64,000 nucleotides of DNA from Jannaschia sp. CCS1 (GCF_000013565.1 NC_007802.1:2356001-2420000), one strand, 5' to 3'; shown: positions 51,955 through 60,490, numbered from the stretch's first letter. Notes: generated from the letters alone by a model not told the origin. Numbers and translations are program-made.

Positions 51955-53418
51955 TCAAACGGTCGAGAAATCCAGTTTTGACAGGCGTTTGCCGAGATCT
52001 GCATTCACTGCAATCGCGTCCCGGTACAGGTCGAACAGGTCGTTGTAATGGGTGTGGGACGCCGGATCTGGGGTGAATGTGCGGTCAAACACGGCCAGGG
52101 CGTCATAGGCCTCCCCGAAGGCCCGGAAGTGCCCCACGCCGATGGCTGCCATCGCCGCCGCGCCCAATATGCCCGGGTCTTTGGCGGCCAGGCATGTCAA
52201 CTCGACACCCAGGATATCGGCCCGGATTTGAGCCCACGGGTCGGATTGAAACCCACCGCCGCCGCACGCGATGGTGTCACTGACAACGCCCGCCGATTTC
52301 TGAAGCGCCTCAAGGGCCATGCGGGCGGACATCGCCACGCCTTCATAGACCGCGCGGGCCAGATCCTGCTGATTGGTCTGGCGGCCAACCCCCAGGAAGG
52401 CCGCGCGCAGATCCGCGTCCCATAACGGCGCGCGCTCTCCCTGCAACTGGGGCAGGAACAGGGGCGTCGCCGCGCGTCTTTCGGTGCGTGCGACCAGCTC
52501 GGTCATCTGGTCAAGGGACACGCCGCCGGCTTGCGAAAACCAGACCTTGGCATCCCCGCCGGATTGCGTCGGTGCCGCGTGCAGCCGGATGCCATCCGCT
52601 TCGGGGAAGACAATGATGCCGGGCGTGGGCACCACATCGTGCGATGAAATCCCCAGGATTTCACTGGTTCCGCTGAGATAGACGGTGGAGCCGTCTTTCG
52701 CCCCGCCCGCGCCGACCAGGCCCGCCCAGGCATCCATCGTGCCCGACACAACGGGCACCCCCGCAAATGGCCCCTGCGCGACGGTGCCAACCACGTCGCA
52801 GACCGGCACCAGCGGTACCTTGCGGTCCGCCGCGCCGGGCACGAGGTCAAACACCTCCGCGATATAGGCGTGGGTGTTGTCCACAAGGCCGATATTGGAG
52901 ATTGGGTCGGTCGTGGCCTCCCCCGTCAGTTTGAGAAGGCAATAGTCTTTGGGCAGCATCACCCATCGCGTCTTCTCCCAGATATCGGGGTGGTGGCGGG
53001 CGACCCAGGCCATGCGCGAACAGGCGTGGGAGGCATCAATCGGCATCGGCGCGCCCCACCACGCCTGCTTCTGCGCCGCGCTTACACGCGCATCCAGGCC
53101 GGCCGCTTCACCGCCCGCACGGCCATCCTGCCACAAGATTGCAGGCAACAATGCCGTGCCCTCGCGGTCCACGAATACATGGGTGTTGACCTGACCCGTG
53201 ATACCAATCGCCGAGATCTCGAAGTCCGCGAAGGACGCCATCGCATCGGATATCAATCGTACCCAATCGTCCGGGTCCTGTTCCGCGATATCCGATCCGC
53301 GGCGCAAGGTGGGGTAGCTTTGCGCGAACCGGGCGACGACACGCCCGGACCCGTCGACGATACCGGCCTTCACGGATGTCGTTCCGACGTCGATCCCAAG
53401 GGTCAGTCTGTTCGGCAT
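51955..53418 (-). CDS. FGGY family carbohydrate kinase (xylulokinase-like)
   Basis: A 487-residue sugar or polyol kinase. The N-terminal phosphate-binding LGIDVGTTSVKAGIVD (about 6-21), ITGQVNTHVFVD and WQDGRAGGEA near 95-104, DASHACSRMAWVARHHP near 125-141, and the C-terminal ATPase segment ACGGGGFQSDPWAQIRADILGV identify the FGGY fold. ATG 53418 follows CAGAGGAAGCC. It probably phosphorylates the sugar taken up by the adjoining ABC transporter; related to xylulokinase or erythritol kinase, without certainty. Confidence 0.88.
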   Translation of the reverse strand: MPNRLTLGIDVGTTSVKAGIVDGSGRVVARFAQSYPTLRRGSDIAEQDPDDWVRLISDAMASFADFEISAIGITGQVNTHVFVDREGTALLPAILWQDGRAGGEAAGLDARVSAAQKQAWWGAPMPIDASHACSRMAWVARHHPDIWEKTRWVMLPKDYCLLKLTGEATTDPISNIGLVDNTHAYIAEVFDLVPGAADRKVPLVPVCDVVGTVAQGPFAGVPVVSGTMDAWAGLVGAGGAKDGSTVYLSGTSEILGISSHDVVPTPGIIVFPEADGIRLHAAPTQSGGDAKVWFSQAGGVSLDQMTELVARTERRAATPLFLPQLQGERAPLWDADLRAAFLGVGRQTNQQDLARAVYEGVAMSARMALEALQKSAGVVSDTIACGGGGFQSDPWAQIRADILGVELTCLAAKDPGILGAAAMAAIGVGHFRAFGEAYDALAVFDRTFTPDPASHTHYNDLFDLYRDAIAVNADLGKRLSKLDFSTV

Positions 53419-53681
53419 TCGGCTTCCTCTGCGCTCGGGCGGATATTCCCCGAAACTCTGGTCGAGTTCCAGCCCATCGGGCGCCGCGTTTGGGCACATG
53501 TGCAGGTTTGGGGTCCTGCCGGGCCACGGGGTCGCAACGGTCAGCGCCGCCCTGCCCGCCCGAAACGACCACCCGATGCTGACCGACCCGCCATATCGCA
53601 GGATGCCGCGCTTCATCCTACATCCGGTTCGAGCCCGGCGGCGCGTTGCCCGACTGTGCGCCGCGCGGGGTCCGGGCCCCG

Positions 53682-54566
53682 TCAGACGTTCGCTTTGAGG
53701 AAGTTCAAAAGCGCCCGCACCCTCGGAACGGAGTGTCGACCGGGCGGCACCAGCGCCGTTATGGGTTGCCGGACAGGATCATGTGTCCTGGTCAGGATCG
53801 GAACCAGCTGACCCGACGCCAGCGCATCGGCCCCCAGAAAATCGCCCAGTCGAATGATGCCCGCGCCGGATATAGCGGCGTGCAGAAGCGTCTCGGCGCT
53901 GTCGGATGTCAGGGTCCCTTTGACAGATACCGTGATCGGCTGACCCTTTTCCAGAAAGGGCCAGGCGGCCTGATGTGGAAACCCGTTCAACAACAGGCAA
54001 TTATGTTTCAGAAGGTGCCGTGCTATCTGGGGCTCTCCATGCTTCGCCAGATAAGCGGGGCTCGCGGCGATGACGCGCGCGACCGAACCCAAGGGGATGG
54101 CGATGAGGGTGCTATCTGCCAGATCGCCAACCCGGATCGTCACGTCCGCTTGCCGCGCGACCGGATCGACCCGTTGGTCGGTGACCGAAATGCTAAGCGA
54201 GATATGCGGATAACGCGTTGCGAAGTCCGCGAGACGTGGCGCCAGCTTGTGATTGGCGAAGGCCGTGCCGCAGTTCAGACGGATATGTCCGCGCGGGGTC
54301 TCTGCTGCATCCGATAAGTCGGCACCGGCCGCCTCGATCGCGTCCAGAATGGACCGTGCCCGTGGCAGGAACGCCTCTCCGTCAGGGGTCAGGGACAGCT
54401 GCCGCGTTGATCTGAAAAACAACTTGGTGCCAAAATTTTCCTCCAACCGTGTGACCATGCGGGAGACGCCGGAGGATGTGTACCCGGTATCGGACGCCAC
54501 CGATGCAAAGGATCCAAGCTCCACAACGCGCACGAAAGCTGCGATCTCGGGGGCTGGGTGCGGCAC
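53682..54566 (-). CDS. LysR family transcriptional regulator
   Basis: A 294-residue regulator with the LysR wHTH at 1-60 (IAAFVRVVELGSFASVASDTGYTSSGVSRMVTRLEENFGTKLF, in the CrgA/AaeR-like group) and the effector domain from about 90 on. It is divergent from the tautomerase gene, 108 bases apart, and lies upstream of the kinase/ABC operon in the same direction, so either may be its target; divergence favours the tautomerase. Confidence 0.9.
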   Translation of the reverse strand: MPHPAPEIAAFVRVVELGSFASVASDTGYTSSGVSRMVTRLEENFGTKLFFRSTRQLSLTPDGEAFLPRARSILDAIEAAGADLSDAAETPRGHIRLNCGTAFANHKLAPRLADFATRYPHISLSISVTDQRVDPVARQADVTIRVGDLADSTLIAIPLGSVARVIAASPAYLAKHGEPQIARHLLKHNCLLLNGFPHQAAWPFLEKGQPITVSVKGTLTSDSAETLLHAAISGAGIIRLGDFLGADALASGQLVPILTRTHDPVRQPITALVPPGRHSVPRVRALLNFLKANV

Positions 54567-54674
54567 GTATTGATGACTTTAAAGCAAGGGTGAGTTGCAT
54601 ATTCTGCTGTTTTCCCGACTCTGGGTCAAGAATAGGCTGATCAGGTCGCCTCCCCCAAGCCAAGGACCACGATT

Positions 54675-55064
54675 ATGCCGTTCAACAAACTTCACGTACC
54701 TCAAAGCTTGCCTGCGGAAACATGCCGCCAGATCAATGACCTGCTTCACGATAGCCTTGTGGAAACCTGTGGCGTGAACGCCGAGGATTACTTCTGCCTC
54801 ATCGCCCGATACGCGCCGGACGACATGATCCTGCACCCGACCTATCTTGGGCAACGGGATGCGGCCCAGACGATCATCATCGACATCACCCTGCTAGCCG
54901 GGCGGTCCGACGATCAAAAGGAGGCGCTTTATAGAGATGTCAGGCAAAGGCTGGCCGCAATCGGCTTTCCACCCGACAACTCCATCCTCTACCTGACGGA
55001 GAATGGGCCAATCGACTGGTCGTTCAGCCAAGACGGGTCTGTAAAAAAGGTGCTTGGTCTCTGA
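54675..55064 (+). CDS. Tautomerase family protein
   Basis: A 129-residue protein of the 4-oxalocrotonate tautomerase superfamily (longer, MSAD/cis-CaaD-like or Tautomerase_2 group). Pro2, exposed after Met removal, is the catalytic base (MPFNKLHVPQSLP). The segment TIIIDITLLAGRSDDQKEALYRDV is the expected beta-alpha repeat. The substrate is unknown. It is divergent from the LysR gene. Confidence 0.85.
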   Translation: MPFNKLHVPQSLPAETCRQINDLLHDSLVETCGVNAEDYFCLIARYAPDDMILHPTYLGQRDAAQTIIIDITLLAGRSDDQKEALYRDVRQRLAAIGFPPDNSILYLTENGPIDWSFSQDGSVKKVLGL

Positions 55065-55236
55065 ACAGGCATCGGGATGTGCCCATGAAAGCTCGACTGG
55101 GCCGCAGAGCGGATACAAATCTCTTTCCCAAAACAAGCCGTTACTGCGCGGCACTGGTCGATGGCGTCCGCACAGGGATGTGTCGTTGGCGGTGCGACAA
55201 GGCTCTCAAAGGTCATGACAGTCGGCACCGTTGGCC

Positions 55237-56109
55237 TCAATTCTGAAGGTCAGATTTTGACGGGCCACCGGCCGTGGATATGATGACCCCTGCCGTGACA
55301 ACGCACAGGATCCCGCACCAGGCGAGGCCGGACGGAACATCGCCAAACAATGTCCAGCCAAGAAGCGCCGCCACTGCAATTTCAAGATAAGCCAGTGGCG
55401 CCAGCGTCCCGACATCCAACGTTCGAAACGCCGCCAGGAACAGGCCATGCGCCACGAAGGACAAGCAACCCATCAGAACGATCCAGCCAATCATGGACAG
55501 GTCGGGGGATGGGAGGTTGAGCACGGCAATCGGAGCGACCAGAAGCACGCCGATAACGCTCTGGATCAATACATTATCTTCGGCCCGAACTGCCAGCGAC
55601 GCGGTTCGCGTCAATACGAGATAAAAGCCGGACAGCAGACCACTCGTCATCGCAAGAACCGATCCCGAAGTGGCTCCGCCTTCGGGGCGCAGGATAAGCA
55701 GGGCACCCGCAAAGCCGAGCGTCACGGCGGCCAGCGTGGCCAGCCGCGCTTTTTCCCCAAGGAGCGCGATAGACACAAGTGTGGCGATGATGGGACCGGT
55801 AAAGTACCCCCCAAGCGCCGTTGCAACAGGCAGATCGGTTAGGGCCCAATAGAAACAAACCATTGCAGCGACAAGCATGGCCGATCTCAGGACATGCAAT
55901 CCAGGCGCTTTGCTGAAGGAAAGATAGGCCCGTTTGGGGGACTTGAACAGCATGGCTGCCAGAGCTGCACCAATCCCATAGCGGGCCGCGACAAGAAAGA
56001 ACGGAGAGACCACGTCGGTGAGCGACTTGGCGATCGTATCGACCACGGGAATAACGCAGGCGCTTGCGCACATCAGTGCTATGGCCGTTTGTCTGGGTGA
56101 AGACTGCAT
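55237..56109 (-). CDS. EamA/DMT family transporter
   Basis: A 290-residue protein with ten hydrophobic segments in two EamA repeats, typical of drug/metabolite exporters (RhaT/YdcZ relatives). The N-terminal VDTIAKSLTDVVSPFFLVAARYGIG and the LILRPEGG between repeats match. It is divergent from the CGNR gene with a GGTTA-N14-TAACC inverted repeat between, so it may be controlled by that protein. The substrate cannot be told. Confidence 0.88.
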   Translation of the reverse strand: MQSSPRQTAIALMCASACVIPVVDTIAKSLTDVVSPFFLVAARYGIGAALAAMLFKSPKRAYLSFSKAPGLHVLRSAMLVAAMVCFYWALTDLPVATALGGYFTGPIIATLVSIALLGEKARLATLAAVTLGFAGALLILRPEGGATSGSVLAMTSGLLSGFYLVLTRTASLAVRAEDNVLIQSVIGVLLVAPIAVLNLPSPDLSMIGWIVLMGCLSFVAHGLFLAAFRTLDVGTLAPLAYLEIAVAALLGWTLFGDVPSGLAWCGILCVVTAGVIISTAGGPSKSDLQN

Positions 56110-56147
56110 TTGATGTCTTTCGAATAACGCGCAAAAGTGCTTTCATA

Positions 56148-56171
56148 GGTTATCTTGCATTTTGAGTAACC
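56148..56171. promoter_or_regulatory. Inverted repeat between exporter and CGNR regulator
   Basis: GGTTA at 56148-56152 and TAACC at 56167-56171, separated by 14 bases. Ends seven bases before the CGNR start codon. A plausible operator for the CGNR protein, but the short arms make it uncertain. Confidence 0.35.
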
Positions 56172-56177
56172 CGTCAA

Positions 56178-56741
56178 ATGAATTTAGACAGTTATGAAAG
56201 AACCGGATTGCGCGTGTCCCTTGATCTCGTGAACATCGCAACGCCCGGGTCCCGCCGTGGTACACCCCACACCGGGGGGTGCGTGATCGAGGATCTGCAC
56301 GATCTCCTGAAGGATGACCCCGCGAGTGTCGCGCAACTGGGCGATGACCATGTTGAAGGGTTCGTGGAACTGGCCCGTCTGCTACACACCGCAATCGACG
56401 CGCTGTCCAACGGCCAAGTTGCAACGGCGGCAACTGCGCTGAACCACCTGCTACGGAAGCATCCGGCCACGCCCGAACTGGCCCAGGACCCCGATGGAAC
56501 GTGGCGGCTGCATCATCACCCCCTTGATGCCGAGCTGGTCCCCATGTGGACGGCGATCTGCGCCGAAGGCCTCGCGCGGGAGATCGGCCATCAGAACGTC
56601 CGGCGGTTCGGCATATGCAACGCCCATCGCTGTGATCGCGTCTATTTCGATACGTCGCGCAACGGAACGCGTCAGTATTGCTCGTTGGCCTGCCAGAACA
56701 GGGTGAAAGCCGCCGCGTTTCGCGAGCGTCGTGCAACATAG
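56178..56741 (+). CDS. CGNR/ABATE zinc finger regulator
   Basis: A 187-residue protein. The N-terminal ABATE-like domain (about 10-120; RVSLDLVNIATPGS) is followed by a zinc finger, FGICNAHRCDRVYFDTSRN then RQYCSLACQNRVKAAAFRERR. Here the eponymous C-G-N-R is C-Q-N-R. Such proteins are thought to be stress-related transcription regulators. Divergent from the EamA exporter, so local control of the exporter is likely. Start at ATG 56178. Confidence 0.85.
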   Translation: MNLDSYERTGLRVSLDLVNIATPGSRRGTPHTGGCVIEDLHDLLKDDPASVAQLGDDHVEGFVELARLLHTAIDALSNGQVATAATALNHLLRKHPATPELAQDPDGTWRLHHHPLDAELVPMWTAICAEGLAREIGHQNVRRFGICNAHRCDRVYFDTSRNGTRQYCSLACQNRVKAAAFRERRAT

Positions 56742-56910
56742 CCCGCACAGGGTGGGGTCCCGAAAGCGTCCGGTCGCCGGATGTCAGCTTCGCCCTGCAT
56801 GACCCACCTTGGGGAACACCGTGATGCCCTTGTGGAACTGCGCCGATGATGCGTGACGGAGCAAGACATTGGGTCCGTGCCGCCTGCCGCGCCGCGCGAT
56901 CACGAAAAAG

Positions 56911-56926
56911 TTAGGGAAATACCTAA
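56911..56926. promoter_or_regulatory. ArsR operator 1
   Basis: TTAGGGAAATACCTAA, inverted repeat TTAGG/CCTAA with a six-base spacer, 41 bases upstream of the ArsR start. It matches operator 2 at 13 of 16 positions. Confidence 0.65.
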
Positions 56927-56957
56927 GTCTCCTTGACGGCACGACCCCGATGGCATT

Positions 56958-56977
56958 ACTTAGGGATATGTCTAAGT
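56958..56977. promoter_or_regulatory. ArsR operator 2, over the start codon
   Basis: ACTTAGGGATATGTCTAAGT, arms ACTTAG/CTAAGT, an almost perfect dyad that covers the ATG at 56968. Binding here would block both transcription elongation and access to the start site. Partner of operator 1, about 49 bases centre to centre. Confidence 0.65.
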
Positions 56978-57309
56978 ATGATCAGAGCCTCGACCTGTGC
57001 TTTTCCGCGCTCGGCGATCCGACACGCCGCCTGATCCTGCAACGCCTTGCGCAGGGTGATGCGAGTGTCAGTGAACTGGCGGAACCGCACGACATGGCAC
57101 TGCCGTCTTTCATGGAACACTTGAAGAAGCTGGAAGCGGCGGGCCTCGTCACGTCACGGAAGCAAGGCCGGACGCGAACCTGCGCGCTTGCCCCCGATGC
57201 TTTTGCGCCCGCCAAAGACTGGCTGCGCGAGCAAAGCGAAATCTGGGATGCGCGGCTCGACCGCCTGGATGATTACGTCACCAGTCTGATGAAGGAACGC
57301 AACAAATGA
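56968..57309 (+). CDS. ArsR family transcriptional regulator
   Basis: A 113-residue winged helix protein: LGDPTRRLILQRLAQGDASVSELAEPHDMALPSFMEHLKKLEAAGLVTSRKQGRTRTCALAP is the family pattern of the SRPBCC-linked ArsR group (without metal-binding cysteines). ATG 56968 (MSKYDQSLDL) is inside operator 2. The next gene overlaps by four bases (ATGA), so regulator and SRPBCC protein are coupled, and autoregulation is likely. Confidence 0.88.
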   Translation: MSKYDQSLDLCFSALGDPTRRLILQRLAQGDASVSELAEPHDMALPSFMEHLKKLEAAGLVTSRKQGRTRTCALAPDAFAPAKDWLREQSEIWDARLDRLDDYVTSLMKERNK

Positions 57310-57773
57310 AACTCGATCCAGAAACCGATCTGACCTTCACCCGCACCCTCCAAGCGCCGCGTGCCTTGCTGTGGGAGTGTTGGACGACGCCTGACCACAT
57401 CAAGCATTTCTTCGTGCCCAAGCCGCATTCCATTGACGATTGCGAGATCGACCTGCGGGTCGGCGGCAGGTTCAACACGGTCATGTCTGTCGATGGCCAT
57501 CAGATGGTCAATGAAGGCGTCTATCTTGAGGTGGAGCACGAAAAGCGCCTGATCTTCACCGACACCTATAGCGAGGGGTGGAAGCCCGCCGCCGACCCGT
57601 TCATGACCGCGATCATCGAGTTTGAAGATGATGGCAACGGTGGCACGACATACACCGCGACGGCACGGCATCGTTCTGTGGACGCGCGTAAATCGCATGA
57701 AGATATGGGGTTTCTTGACGGATGGGGCACGGTCGCGACCCAACTTGAAGACTACGCCAACAGCCTCGGCTAA
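57306..57773 (+). CDS. SRPBCC (AHSA1-like) domain protein
   Basis: A 155-residue START/Bet v1-like protein of the AHSA1 type. The segments RTLQAPRALLWECWTTPDHIKHFFVPKPH at 15-43 and DLRVGGRFNTVMSVDGHQMV near 53-72 are the family hallmarks, with a long C-terminal helix GWGTVATQLEDYANSLG. Likely binds a small hydrophobic ligand. Co-translated with the ArsR regulator, a common pairing. Confidence 0.88.
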   Translation: MKLDPETDLTFTRTLQAPRALLWECWTTPDHIKHFFVPKPHSIDDCEIDLRVGGRFNTVMSVDGHQMVNEGVYLEVEHEKRLIFTDTYSEGWKPAADPFMTAIIEFEDDGNGGTTYTATARHRSVDARKSHEDMGFLDGWGTVATQLEDYANSLG

Positions 57774-57788
57774 GCTATCGGCCGATCT

Positions 57789-58094
57789 CTAGCCATCGCG
57801 ACGATAGAGCCGGACGGGCTTGGTCGCCCCCCTTGCGATCACACCCTTGGCCTCCAGGTCCAATTGCACGGCCTTGAGCCACCAGCCGGCCTTGGCGCCG
57901 CCCGGAAACACCTCGTCCGACAGGCGTTTCAACAGCTCGGCTTTCGCCTCGGCGACCGTGATCCCAGGCGCAGTGTCAGGCAAGACCGGCAGCAATGCCT
58001 CCCGCATGGCCATGTATTTGACGCGATCTACCCGTTCCGTCCGATGCGGCGATGTGATGCTTTCGATTTCGATCTTGCTGTCAGCCTCGGACAT
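57789..58094 (-). CDS. DUF6958 family small protein
   Basis: A 101-residue soluble protein (MSEADSKIEIESI, later VAEAKAELLKRLSDEVFPGGAKAGWWLKAVQLDLEAKGVIAR) with a wHTH-like look and the layout of DUF6958. Its start lies 14 bases inside the end of the GFA-like gene, so both are on one transcript. Function unknown. Confidence 0.65.
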   Translation of the reverse strand: MSEADSKIEIESITSPHRTERVDRVKYMAMREALLPVLPDTAPGITVAEAKAELLKRLSDEVFPGGAKAGWWLKAVQLDLEAKGVIARGATKPVRLYRRDG

Positions 58095-58623
58095 TCAGCT
58101 CTCCGTTCACGATTATCTTGGGATTGCGGAAACCCATCCCGACCCATGCCCCAAAGAGCCGCGCATAAAACGACCACGAATGCTGCGTCAGGTTCGGCAC
58201 ATCGTTGGGCAGGTCTTCGGCGGATCCAAGATCACCGGTCATGGTGCGCATGTCCAACATCGGCAAGGTCCCCTCGGGCCATAATTGCCCATAAAGGCTC
58301 AGCCAATGCCCGCCTTTCATCTCCAGGAAGACCGGCATGTTGCAGCAAGACGCCACCACGCGCCGGGTGCCTGCATCAGGTGACAGGCGATATTCTTTCA
58401 GCTGATCCGCCCCGGTCAGAAACCGAACGCGATCCTTGCGGTGCAGGACAAAGGGCGTCGCCCCCTTGTCATCCACGACGCGCGGTGCATCGGGCAGCGT
58501 CATGAGAACCTCGCCCGCCGTCCGGCAACTGTCGCAAAGGCATTCAACGGTCGCAATATGCGGCCCCTCAACGTCCATTGTCACTTGTCCGCAGGCACAG
58601 CCCACGCGTTGGGACATCGTCAT
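58081..58623 (-). CDS. DUF6151/GFA-like zinc-binding protein
   Basis: A 180-residue protein with cysteine pairs CACGQ (9-11), CLCDSC (29-34) and CCN near residue 93, the arrangement of the glutathione-dependent formaldehyde-activating (GFA)-like Zn-binding fold. DUF6151 is the closest name I can give. It is divergent from the TetR gene at 58725; the palindrome at 58653-58667 lies between. Enzyme activity is not established. Confidence 0.7.
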   Translation of the reverse strand: MTMSQRVGCACGQVTMDVEGPHIATVECLCDSCRTAGEVLMTLPDAPRVVDDKGATPFVLHRKDRVRFLTGADQLKEYRLSPDAGTRRVVASCCNMPVFLEMKGGHWLSLYGQLWPEGTLPMLDMRTMTGDLGSAEDLPNDVPNLTQHSWSFYARLFGAWVGMGFRNPKIIVNGELNVRG

Positions 58624-58652
58624 CAGATCACCCTCGATTTCTTATTGATTAG

Positions 58653-58667
58653 ACTGGACCGTCCAGT
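58653..58667. promoter_or_regulatory. TetR operator
   Basis: ACTGGAC-C-GTCCAGT, a perfect dyad with 7-base arms around one central C, between the GFA-like gene (start 58623, minus) and the TetR gene (start 58725, plus). The typical size and place of a TetR operator. Confidence 0.7.
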
Positions 58668-58724
58668 TTGATGTGTCAAGAATGCGTGCTACATTGCCAG
58701 CCGGACCAGAGATGAGGCCAGATC

Positions 58725-59369
58725 GTGTCGAATGGAGCAGCGACCCGTGTTCGCCGCAGTCGCGAGAAAATCCTCGGAGCCGCTGAGAGCGTGTTTTTGC
58801 AGCACGGATTTCTAGGCACCAACATGGATGTGATCGCGGACACGGCGGGTGTGTCCAAGCAAACGGTCTATGCGCATTTCAAATCAAAGGAGGCGCTGTT
58901 CATCGACGTCGTGGAGGCGATGACCGGCGGTGCAGCCGAGGAAATCGGCGAAGATATCGAAGACGTCTTTGGGGACCGGAAGGCGGAGGATTATCTGCTG
59001 GAAGTAGCCATCGACCAACTGACGGTCGTTCTGACACCCCGCCTGATGCAGTTGCGCCGGATGGTCATTGGCGAAGTTGAACGGTTCCCCGAACTGGGCC
59101 GATCCCTCTATGTCAACGGGCCGATACGATCCATCACCCGGCTCACGCGGGCATGTGCGCATTACACGCGGATCGGGGAATTGATCACGCCAGACCCACA
59201 GGCCGCCGCGACCCAATTCAACTGGATCGTGATGGGCGCACCAACAAACGCCGCCATGTTATTGGGGGATGCAGGGATTCCGACCAGCGCTCAGCTCCAG
59301 GCCCATGCGACGGAGGCGGTTCGGATTTTTCTATGCGCCTATGGGGCAAAGCAGATGCACCCGCGCTGA
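58725..59369 (+). CDS. TetR family transcriptional regulator
   Basis: A 214-residue regulator. HTH at about 10-55 with ILGAAESVFLQHGFLGTNMDVIADTAGVSKQTVYAHFKSKEALF; C-terminal domain of the TetR_C AefR-like type (TRACAHYTRIGELITPDPQAAATQFNWIVMG). It likely represses itself and the divergent GFA-like/DUF6958 genes through the palindrome at 58653-58667. The start codon GTG is at 58725. Confidence 0.88.
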   Translation: MSNGAATRVRRSREKILGAAESVFLQHGFLGTNMDVIADTAGVSKQTVYAHFKSKEALFIDVVEAMTGGAAEEIGEDIEDVFGDRKAEDYLLEVAIDQLTVVLTPRLMQLRRMVIGEVERFPELGRSLYVNGPIRSITRLTRACAHYTRIGELITPDPQAAATQFNWIVMGAPTNAAMLLGDAGIPTSAQLQAHATEAVRIFLCAYGAKQMHPR

Positions 59370-59526
59370 TCAGAAGAGCAATCGGGAAGTGCTGCAAAGC
59401 GCCCCCTGCCCGCGTTTCCCACCCTGATGCGATGCAAGGCGAACGACCGCTCCGAGTGCATTTTACTAGATGCTGCGCGCTGCAAGGATGTCAGCTTCTT
59501 CTGCTTTGGTGGAAAAATGCAATGAG

Positions 59527-59555
59527 TTGAAAACCGTCACCGCACTGCATACAAT
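59527..59555 (+). promoter_or_regulatory. Promoter of the Rrf2 gene, suggests a leaderless transcript
   Basis: TTGAAA (59527-59532), exactly 17 bases, TACAAT (59550-59555): near-consensus sigma-70. The expected first transcribed base, about 59562, is the A of the start codon at 59562. Confidence 0.65.
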
Positions 59556-59561
59556 TTCGTC

Positions 59562-59987
59562 ATGCCCGTAAGTTCTCGCCTTGCCGTTGCCACTCATATC
59601 CTAACCGTCATGGCGGTGAAGGGGGATGTGCCTATCGGATCGGAAGACATTGCCAAGCGTGCGAGCACAAATGCGGCTGTTGTGCGCAAGATCATCAGCA
59701 TGCTGGGGCGGTCGGGTATAACGACGTCACAGACAGGCGCGAAAGGCGGCACGCATCTCGCGCGTGCACCAGAGCAGATCACGCTTCTGGACGTTTATCG
59801 CGCCGTAGACACGCAAGAGATTTTTGCCAGCCCAAATTGCCCGCCTGATGCATCCTGCCCTATCGGTTCGCAAATCGGTCCGGTTCTTGATGAGGTTAAA
59901 GCCAAAGCGACGCAGGCCATGGAAGCCGAACTCGCAGCCGTCTCAATAGCCGCTATTGCGGACAAACTAAAACCACTTCCAGCGTAA
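59562..59987 (+). CDS. Rrf2 family transcriptional regulator
   Basis: A 141-residue protein with the N-terminal Rrf2 start MPVSSRLAVATHILTVMA, a winged helix at 1-75 (ITTSQTGAKGGTHLARAPEQITLLDVYRAVD) and three cysteines: two in ASPNCPPDASCPIG (about 93-99) and none in the classical IscR place. It belongs to the YwnA/NsrR-neighbour group that can sense redox changes. The gene lies 88 bases before a set of redox genes on the same strand, which it may control. No Shine-Dalgarno sequence precedes the ATG. Confidence 0.85.
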   Translation: MPVSSRLAVATHILTVMAVKGDVPIGSEDIAKRASTNAAVVRKIISMLGRSGITTSQTGAKGGTHLARAPEQITLLDVYRAVDTQEIFASPNCPPDASCPIGSQIGPVLDEVKAKATQAMEAELAAVSIAAIADKLKPLPA

Positions 59988-60032
59988 GTCACGAACCGGA
60001 AAATCCGCATTGACGTCCTGAAGACTAAACTG

Positions 60033-60049
60033 TAACCATATCGATTACT
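60033..60049. promoter_or_regulatory. GTAACC...TAC element 1
   Basis: The 17 bases GTAACCATATCGATTAC, an imperfect dyad (GTAA/TTAC), preceded by AACT. A similar element of the same length is upstream of the next gene at 60474-60490; both share the 10-mer AACTGTAACC. Confidence 0.4.
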
Positions 60050-60075
60050 GATATATCTGGAGAGGGAGTAATTGG

Positions 60076-60438
60076 TTGAAATACGCGCGCATTGGGGCCG
60101 TTCTTTTTGCCCTTTGGGGCGTCATGCATCTGGGTGCAGCTTGGCAGGTCACGACGCTTGCCGGAACTATTGACCCGAGCGACGTGCAGGGGCGTCTCTT
60201 TCAGACCGCCTTTTTCCTCGGGTTCTTTGCGCTTCTTGCCATCATCACAGCGCGTTTCAACTGGCGCAATGACCGCACGGGATACTGGGTGAATGTTATC
60301 GGCACCTCAGCTGCCGATATCCCTTTTCTGCTGTTCCTCGTCCTGCCCGGCTATGTCGGCGCTCCGGCGAGCATCGCGGGGCCTCTTGTTTGGATGTTGG
60401 CGCTCATCTTCTCATCGCTTGGCCGTCGCGTGGGCTGA
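60076..60438 (+). CDS. Small four-helix membrane protein
   Basis: A 120-residue protein with TTG start (60076) after GAGAGGGAG. Four hydrophobic segments (about 7-22, 42-60, 75-92, 98-115). The first helix contains WGVMHLGAAW. I do not recognise a family. It is the first of the redox gene string and shares the upstream GTAACC element with the oxidoreductase gene. Confidence 0.6.
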   Translation: MKYARIGAVLFALWGVMHLGAAWQVTTLAGTIDPSDVQGRLFQTAFFLGFFALLAIITARFNWRNDRTGYWVNVIGTSAADIPFLLFLVLPGYVGAPASIAGPLVWMLALIFSSLGRRVG

Positions 60439-60473
60439 CCTCATCAAGTGCGTCACTACGCATGGCTATAACT

Positions 60474-60490
60474 GTAACCGATTCACATAC
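60474..60490. promoter_or_regulatory. GTAACC...TAC element 2
   Basis: The 17 bases GTAACCGATTCACATAC, ten bases upstream of the oxidoreductase start codon. Same length and ends as element 1, and again preceded by AACT. Confidence 0.4.

Noticed and set aside
60033-60490. Promoters of a Caulobacter SigF-like ECF sigma factor (GTAACC then CGAA)
   Set aside because: GTAACC is present twice, but no CGAA-type -10 element stands at the required spacing after either copy, so I keep them only as an unexplained repeat.
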